DNA of 64,000 nt from Rhyzopertha dominica (taxonomy: Eukaryota; Arthropoda; Insecta; Coleoptera; Bostrichidae). Position 1 is the stretch's first letter. Every line of letters starts with the position of its first letter. A model generated the notes under the pieces. It did no database searches and was not told where the DNA came from. It was given only the letters and a program-made list of their open reading frames with translations. The position numbers were made by a program, and so were the translations under genes. The stretch is from positions 43,917,325 to 43,981,324 of the forward strand of contig QCXZ01000064.1 of the NCBI GenBank assembly GCA_025024175.1. The letters are read 5' to 3'. Shown here piece by piece: positions 57,943-64,000 of this stretch.

Positions 57943-58358
57943 CCGACTCAAAATTGGTGCAAGTAATATGAATGCGACAAACCTTCCAAAGATGGCCAAG
58001 GTATAAACGACTAACATTAGTGCGAAATTGTTCAAGAGCTGATGCCTGATCAGAATTCCAGTAGTTTTAACTCCAAACATGATAAATACAGGGGTATTGA
58101 TGAGAAAGGCAACCATCTCCCAGAAATTAATTAAAAGCTGTTCAACGTCAACTCTCAAACTGGCTCTTTCTATGCTGAGCATCACTCCTAACGTTGCCAC
58201 GCTTATTGTGCCTGACACAGAAAGTACGAATTCTCCTATGTAGTAAGTCATGAATGTTGATACCAGGGTAGTCGAAATAACAATTATTGCATCGTTAAAC
58301 AACAGCCGGTTTATTAGAAAGGAGCTTAGCTTTCCGGCTAGAAATCCAAATAAAATGC
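57943..58358 (-). CDS. SLC9C1: Exchanger copy 2, exon E3 (NHE membrane helices)
   Basis: 416 bp, acceptor TTCCAG and donor CGG|GTAAGT. It encodes ILFGFLAGKL, TTLVSTFMTYYIGEFVLSVS, FLINTPVFIMFGV and AIFGRFVAFILLAPILSR, matching copy 1 along its length with one extra codon. Confidence 0.85.
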
Positions 58359-58499
58359 CTGGAAAAATATCTTTATTAGATAATATAAATAACAAGGATA
58401 AAATATACTTAACAAGCACGAATTAAGTACACATAAGAGCATACATCAATTTCTTTAAAGCTTAGATATATAGATATTATAAGAACTGCAATTTTTAAA

Positions 58500-58740
58500 A
58501 TGCATGTCTATACTGTGCTGTCTACACCTCAACCAACTGCAGATAGTACTATTTCGCTGTCATTACAGCTCATCAGTGCAGTTTAGGTCTAGTGTAGACA
58601 ACACGGCATAGAACTGGTTTTGCTTATATACCAAAGCAATGGTATGATGAAAGTAAGAATTTAGGATGGCAATGCCATCTGTCATCATGTCAGTGTAATA
58701 CTGACAGATGGCATTGCCATCCTAAATTCTTACTTTTAAC
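58500..58740 (-). mobile_element. Second copy of the hammerhead-bearing repeat, with a perfect-armed palindrome
   Basis: Reverse complement of the right half of the 48.1 kb element. Beyond the ribozyme it has a long palindrome, about 58,651-58,735: 31-bp arms (GTAAGAATTTAGGATGGCAA... and its complement) around a small hairpin TCAGTGTAATACTGA. It lies in the E2-E3 intron of copy 2, ending about 140 bp upstream of E3. Confidence 0.7.
58507..58612 (-). ncRNA. Type I hammerhead ribozyme, complete motif, sense to exchanger gene
   Basis: On the minus strand: outer helix, internal loop, ACTGCA, CTGATGA (complement of 58,570-58,576), stem II GCTG-TAATGA-CAGC, GAA, stem III ATAG-TA-CTAT, C at the cleavage site, TGCAGT (complement of 58,536-58,541), internal loop and outer helix. 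All core bases match the hammerhead consensus. The motif would be transcribed in the exchanger pre-mRNA, within the intron before E3. Confidence 0.8.
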
Positions 58741-60085
58741 TGCAATTTTTGTTTACATAATAGCGCAATATGATAGCTACTTCTGTATACTTATTTTCAT
58801 CAATATGCCCTTTAGTACGCAAACAACATTAGAATTACGTTTAATTAAACGTCATATGTAANTAGCAATTAGCAGTTTCGTATTATAAAATTCTGGTGAA
58901 TTACAAAANAACTGAATTTGAAATTGAAATTATGCATTTGAATTTTATTTGTAATTTAATTCTATGCATACAGAATGTATAACAACTTTAAATTATAGGT
59001 TATAAAAAGTTGCAAGATTTTGAAATGTAGCACATCTAATTCAAATAGTGCAATTCTAAATAAAATATTTTGAAGCCACCACAACCCCGTTTTGTACGAG
59101 AATTAGCTGGTACTTACGCATTTCAATTTGAACACCGTGTATTTTTTTTCAGATTTCAAAAAAACTAATGCAAACTAACAATTGAAGAATTCAAGGCTTC
59201 GTACCCTTCGTACTACAGGATTTTACTTCAAATTTCATATAATATGTCAGGACAGTGATTAATTTAATTGTTTGTGACATATTATAGTAATAGGACTGTT
59301 AATGTTACTTGTCAGCTTTTTGACGGATTATTACACTTTTTATGTTCTATTTTCAAGAACTTTCGTTAATTTATAATAAAAACTGATATAAAAACGGATA
59401 AATGTACAGCAAATTCATTCTTAAATTACAACTTTATACTGGCGAAAACAAAAACTTCAGAAATTTTTGTACCTTTGACCTTGACCTTCAAGGAAAAAAT
59501 TCTTTTTTTATTTTGTGGTCTGTATATACTATTTTGGTAATAATGGAAAATCACATTCGTCTCGAGTTTTCACCACTCTCTTTCTAACATTACATCCTAC
59601 AAAACGAAGTTTTTCAAATGGCGCCCTCTGTAGCTATTAAGAGAAACCAATTTTGGAACAATTTATCATTAATATTAATCTCTTAAAACCCCTTTAAAAT
59701 GAGTCCTAGTTCGTTAAATTTGGTTAAGGCGTTTAGAAGATATATATCATCTAGAAGTTTGCAGGGCATTTTGGCTTGTAGTGACATTACCACGGCAATC
59801 AGATAAAAAATGTGGCAACGAAACTTTTAGATTCTAAAAATTCTATCTTCCACCTACATTTTATCGGCGAATTTTAGATTTAATATTATAATATTTTTAG
59901 TGAATTTCTCTGGTGCCTTTTTATCCAAAAAAATTTTCCTCTCCCATCACCCTGTAAATCACCCTGCATATATAGGTATATTTCTTATTAATATTATTGC
60001 AGCAACTAAACAAGTCCAAACTCAAAATTTACTTGCGCTAGAATTAATTCTAAAATTTAAGCAACTGAGCCGTTACATGACTTAC
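58741..60085 (-). other. Intron E2-E3 of copy 2, rest
   Basis: AT-rich; two Ns; no element recognised. Confidence 0.4.
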
Positions 60086-60495
60086 CTCCACCAGCGAATC
60101 GAACGATTACTGAAATAAAGTGATACCAATAAACAACGTACAGATCTTCCCATCCGAAGATAACTTCGAAAACTATTATAACTACGCCGATTCCAACGAT
60201 GGATTCACCTTCCAGCAAAGCAATAATCTGCTTCTGTAGGCCTATCTCTTTCAATAGTGTAACCACCTCCGCAGGATATATAGGGGTGCATATGGTCCCG
60301 AAAAGGACGGCCGTCGCATACGACCATTTGATTTGTATAATGATCATGACGAGGAATCCAATAAAAACTGCGTTTATTAGGAGTCCAGGAATAGAGATTA
60401 AGGCAATTTGCAACCATGCTCGTAAAAATACATGAGCATCAATACAGAACCCAACCTTGAAGACGAGTATTGGTATAATGACAAAAAAAACGAAT
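60086..60495 (-). CDS. SLC9C1: Exchanger copy 2, exon E2 (NHE core, DP and ND sites)
   Basis: 410 bp, acceptor TTTCAG and donor GAG|GTAAG. It encodes VIIPILVFKVGFCIDAHVF, LISIPGLLINAVFIGFL, AVLFGTICTPIYP and LLEGESIVGIGVVIIVFEV. The DP motif of NHEs reads IYP (60,273-60,278) and GESLLND reads GESIVGI (60,189-60,194), so both acidic sites are lost as in copy 1. Confidence 0.85.
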
Positions 60496-60940
60496 CTGAA
60501 ACAAATCAAGTTTGGATTAACAAACATAAAATACAAAATCATAAATACCATCTAACTTGGCAGGATATTACAAATACATTAAAAATACAAACACCGTGAA
60601 GTTAATACTATAATATCTACAACTTCGATACAGTGGTGATGTGTTTACAAATTATAGGTTCATGTCTCACAAAGGTCAGACAGGAAAATGGAAGATTCGA
60701 TGTGGCTGAAAACAGCTTCAGATTCAGATTCAAGAAACGAATTTTTACCGCGGACCAAACAAGTCATCAACCAAAAATGGCAAACACGCAGAACTACTAA
60801 TTACGTGCTAAAAATGGAACGTAAGTTGTGTTAAATCATTTCTCCCATCACAAAAATACAAGTATCTGCCATCCAAACTTCTCCTAAAATTAATTAATCC
60901 CTTAAGATTTAAAACTTTCTCATAGCAAAAAATTAAGAGT
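60496..60940 (-). other. Intron E1-E2 of copy 2, part near E2
   Basis: Nothing recognised. Confidence 0.4.
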
Positions 60941-62750
60941 CGGTCAAACCTGAAGTCACCACCTCAATGATTTAAAAATTCGCAGAAAGTAGAGGAATAG
61001 TTGATGCAGGTTAAAAATTTGCGTGTATGCTTCTAGTAAAAGCCTAAATACCATATCAATCAGACACAAAAAAAATCGGTGTCGGTCACCCTGAAATCAT
61101 CCCCTGAAAGATTAAAAAATTTGCAAGATTCCAGAGGAATGATGCAGGTTAAAAAACCGCTGCAAACTGAATCAATACGTCCACATCCAATTGTCAAAAT
61201 GGCATTTACGCTTTTATTTCTTATATTATACGATCAATAATGAGGTTTAGAGCATTTTTAGTCTCTGCGTATTTTTTTAAACAATAACGGTTCTCGTTAT
61301 CAAAAATACATAAATTTTTAAAAATCTTTTTTGTTTTGTAAATAACTCGAAAATTATTAACTTAATTAAAAAATTACAAGAGTGCTTTTCGATCAGAAAT
61401 TTCATTTTGTATATAATATCAAAATTGGACAGTGTTCAAAATCCAGTTTTTTTTAATATTTCTAAAACGTCAATTTTTTGGGAAACAAATAAAACACGTT
61501 TTGTGAGAAATTTTATTCCCTATATGATGGTATTTTCATATATTAAGTATTTTCAGAGATATTTAGGAAACATAATAGCAAAATTTTAAAAAAGTCGTAA
61601 GAGCAGGGTCCAAAATAGGTTTTTTGGAAATATTTCGAAAATGTCAAAATTTTGAATAAATTTTCTAAGACACTTTTTGTGAGAAATTTAGTTTCCTATC
61701 CGATATTTTCATTTTTTGAATATATTAAATGTATTCGGAGATATTTAGGAAAAACAGTTTTCTTTAACTGACGGATTTTTGCTAATATCTTCTAAACCGT
61801 TTGCCTCACCGAAAACTTATAGGAACTAATAATACTCGCGATTAAATCACACGCTAAAAAGAAAAAAGAAAAATTTGCAAATAGGGTAGTTACCCCCTAA
61901 TTTAATCCCCTTCCCTACACCCTACTTACCCCAAAAGCAATAGGTCGGTTTGGGTAGTTGAGATTTATTTGCATGTATGCCAAATTTCAAATTCATATGT
62001 TATCTTTCGAAAGTTATCGCGTCCACACACAAACCAACAGACACACAGACAAGAAACGTTTTTTTGCTCAAATTTTGTTTTTTTTTACGTTTTCGACCAT
62101 TTTAAAACTAATGAGACAATACAAAATTTTTGAAAATTTTTTTCGAGATACAGTACTTCGCATTCGTTGGATGTGGAAGTAATAGTGTATATAGTAATTG
62201 ATGTGGTGAGTTCAAATTAAAAAATTAACCAATAAGTAGTAGCCCGTATTGCAAAATTGATACAAGACAGTAATAAGAAAATTTGCACGTGGGCCACTAA
62301 TGCAAGCATAAATAACATATCAATCAGACATGAAGAAATTCAGAGTCGGTCACCCTGAAATTACCCCCTCAAAGATTCTAAAAATTCGGAGACTAGAGGA
62401 ATAATTGATACAGGTTAAAGATTTGCACGTGGTCCTCTAATACAGTCACCCCGAAATACCTCCTCAAAATTCACATTATCTAAAGCAAATCTGTTCAAAA
62501 ATTGTTGCACAAGTAACAACAGAATCTTATCATTTCCACACTTTTTGAAAGATAAATGAACCATCGCTATTTGCTTAGGTAATTTTGGGAATCAAATTGA
62601 TATTATCAACACAGCGTGCGCTGTAAAGTAGCCTTATGCAAAGCGAACCGATTCCCACTATGCTCTATCTCTCTCTAACGCGACTGGCTACGGATCGGCC
62701 CGCTCCACACGGCATCGTGCGTATACCTCTCTATCTACTACCGTGGTTAT
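60941..62750 (+). repeat. Interspersed repeat R-18, longest copy, with satellite-like subrepeats
   Basis: It has three parts. Subrepeats of about 110 bp, with AGAGTCGGTCACCCTGAAAT-like starts and a GAGGAATAATTGATACAGGT-like end, occur at 60,945-61,150 and 62,300-62,470. Unit 1 (61,150-62,190) also occurs at 56.5 kb and, inverted, at 17.9-18.7 kb. Unit 2 (62,475-62,745) also occurs at 18.7-19.0 kb. No coding frame. The class is unknown; non-autonomous. Confidence 0.65.
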
Positions 62751-63626
62751 AACCTAACTCATCTACCTATACAAAATTACAGTATCTAAAGCCAAACAAC
62801 GAAATCGTAGATATTAAGAGTAATCATATGTCCTTTAATTGCCCACTTAAACAAACAAACGCACAACAAAGATCAACTTTATGATGGTTTACATCCAACA
62901 CCATTAAGTGCCTTATGAGTGATTCTTTCTATACCCGCAATGTAAACCTCAAAAACGGTATTCAGTTTCCCGCGCACATCCTAAATATTATACTTAGAAT
63001 AAAATAAAATAAAATAAACTCGAGGCTGGCTGTCCGCACGTAACAAGAGGCCATAAGCTAGGCAAGCCCAAGATACTTTTTGCGTTTTGAGGGAGCTTAC
63101 TAAGAGCGCATTTCGTTGAAATGTACGTACGCCTTTTTGGGATGCATCAAAATCCATTGATTTAGATGAAATAGAAAATTTTCATAAAGAAACAAAACAG
63201 CCATTTCATTGTTATGCCATCGTCGGGACAAAATGTGTGCCGGCGAACCATGAGCGAACAAAATCAGAACTCTGTGCAACACTATGGCCTATGTGTATGT
63301 ATGTACATCTCTATGATATACGCCCTACTTCTCTTCCTAGGAGTCCATGATGAACCATTATCGTTGGAACTGCAGGGTTCAAAATAAGATCCGTTAGCGC
63401 AACCAAAGAAAAAAAGAGATCAGGGTCTAGGATCCTTTGCATTCGAGTAAAGTGATGTGACCGTAACATTTTAGATTTATCGTAAAAAATCAGTCAGAAA
63501 ATGTAGTTTAAGTATCCAGGGTAACTCACATTTAATTATAGTAAAATACTTTATTGACGTTTAAATCGTCTGTAATTTTAACTTTAACCGTTTCAATAAC
63601 ATATTTGTTCGCGTACTTGCTCTTAC
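62751..63626 (-). other. Intron E1-E2 of copy 2, part near E1
   Basis: AT-rich; a short (AAAAT)n tract at 62,998-63,017. No gene recognised. Confidence 0.4.
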
Positions 63627-64000
63627 CTGGGTTGAATATCTATGACTCCTAGAAAGTCAGCCACTAGGATGTAATAATTTGAAAATACCGCCAACACCGC
63701 ACCCAGAAGCAGCATTGCAATCGGATAAGGAAGGGGAATGTTGAATGCTGCCATAATCGTACGTACAAGAGTGCCGACTGCCAGCCCGCCGAACAGGAAC
63801 AAAATGAAATCTGGATGCGCGCGTAGTCCAGTCCTTCCACCATATGTAGGAACTTTGTTCTCATCAGTATCGAGATGGGGGACGTCCTTTTGCTCGCCTT
63901 GTGCGTGATTTTTAATCATATCCTCTTCGTTATCCGGTTGATCTTCGTCGCAGCTCACAGTTGCTAACAGCAGCAAAATCACGAATGCGACGTACGTCTT
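63627..64000 (-). CDS. SLC9C1: Exchanger copy 2, exon E1 (partial; signal peptide, TM1-2)
   Basis: The ATG lies just outside the window. The visible part starts within a signal peptide (KTYVAFVILLLLATVSC), then has an acidic stretch of about 35 residues longer than in copy 1, then HPDFILFLFGGLAVGTLV and a second helix, ending DIQPR at AG|GTAAGAG (phase 2, as in copy 1). Confidence 0.8.

Larger units (their letters stand above)
33943..64000 (-). other. SLC9C1: Sperm-type Na+/H+ exchanger gene, copy 2 (14 exons seen)
   Basis: A full-length SLC9C-type gene that enters from the right edge. The exons placed are E1 (partial), 410, 416, 311, 189, 175, 331, 256, 235, 249, 274, 249, 139 and 159 bp. 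All splice phases agree if E7 is read as 332 bp, that is, with one base missing. The order of domains is signal peptide, NHE core, linker, voltage sensor (S1-S4), helical linker, CNBD and a basic tail. In animals such proteins link membrane potential and cAMP to sperm pH. The gene spans at least 30 kb because its introns are packed with mobile elements. The final exon is not identified. Confidence 0.85.

Noticed and set aside
1..64000. CRISPR array, bacterial operon or origin
   Set aside because: No regularly spaced repeats and no prokaryotic gene signals; spliced genes and insect transposons rule it out.

Overview
The window looks like a piece of a large, transposon-rich insect genome. The evidence is AT-rich DNA, spliced genes with GT-AG introns of 60 bp to several kb, and insect-type mobile elements: jockey- and R1-like LINEs, BEL/Pao, copia, Tc1/mariner, a Penelope-like remnant, THAP-bearing DNA elements and a Polinton-like virus-derived cluster. 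The order is uncertain; a beetle is possible. Scattered single Ns suggest imperfect base calling, so single-base frameshifts need care.

The only cellular gene family I can follow is a tandem pair of sperm-type sodium/proton exchanger genes (SLC9C1/sNHE family), both on the minus strand. Copy 2 runs in from the right edge to below 33.9 kb. I can place 14 exons: signal peptide and exchanger core (E1-E6), voltage sensor (E7-E8), linker (E9), cyclic-nucleotide-binding domain (E10-E12) and a basic tail (E13-E14). Copy 1 starts with an ATG at 23,009 and has E1-E6 down to 11,320. Its voltage-sensor and CNBD half is not in the window. Exons E2 and E4-E6 have the same length in both copies and E3 differs by one codon, so this is a gene duplication. 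In both copies the residues that normally carry ions in NHE proteins are replaced, while the copy 2 voltage sensor looks intact apart from one homopolymer frameshift.

Layout: 0-4.3 kb, virus-like cluster with a DUF8207-like gene, an integrase with chromodomain and secreted proteins. 5.6-6.7 kb, jockey LINE. 6.9-10 kb, decayed BEL/Pao on the minus strand. 11.3-23.0 kb, exchanger copy 1, with a foldback element (14.6-15.7), nested palindromes (17.0-17.75), a LINE tail (19.3-19.7) and a Tc1 remnant (21.9). 23.8-29.6 kb, one R1-like LINE split by two insertions, one of them a 1.08 kb THAP element. 33.9-64 kb, exchanger copy 2, whose introns hold a jockey fragment, a 2.7 kb THAP element with 350-bp TIRs that is itself split by a 625-bp MITE, a MITE at 46.1 kb, hammerhead-ribozyme repeats at 48.1-48.55 and 58.5-58.7 kb, a Penelope remnant (50.6-51.1), copia (54.5-55.6) and satellite-like repeats (56.5-57.4, 60.95-62.75).

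The most notable signals are three type I hammerhead ribozyme motifs in exchanger introns, two of them in the sense of transcription, and the unusual residue pattern of the exchangers.
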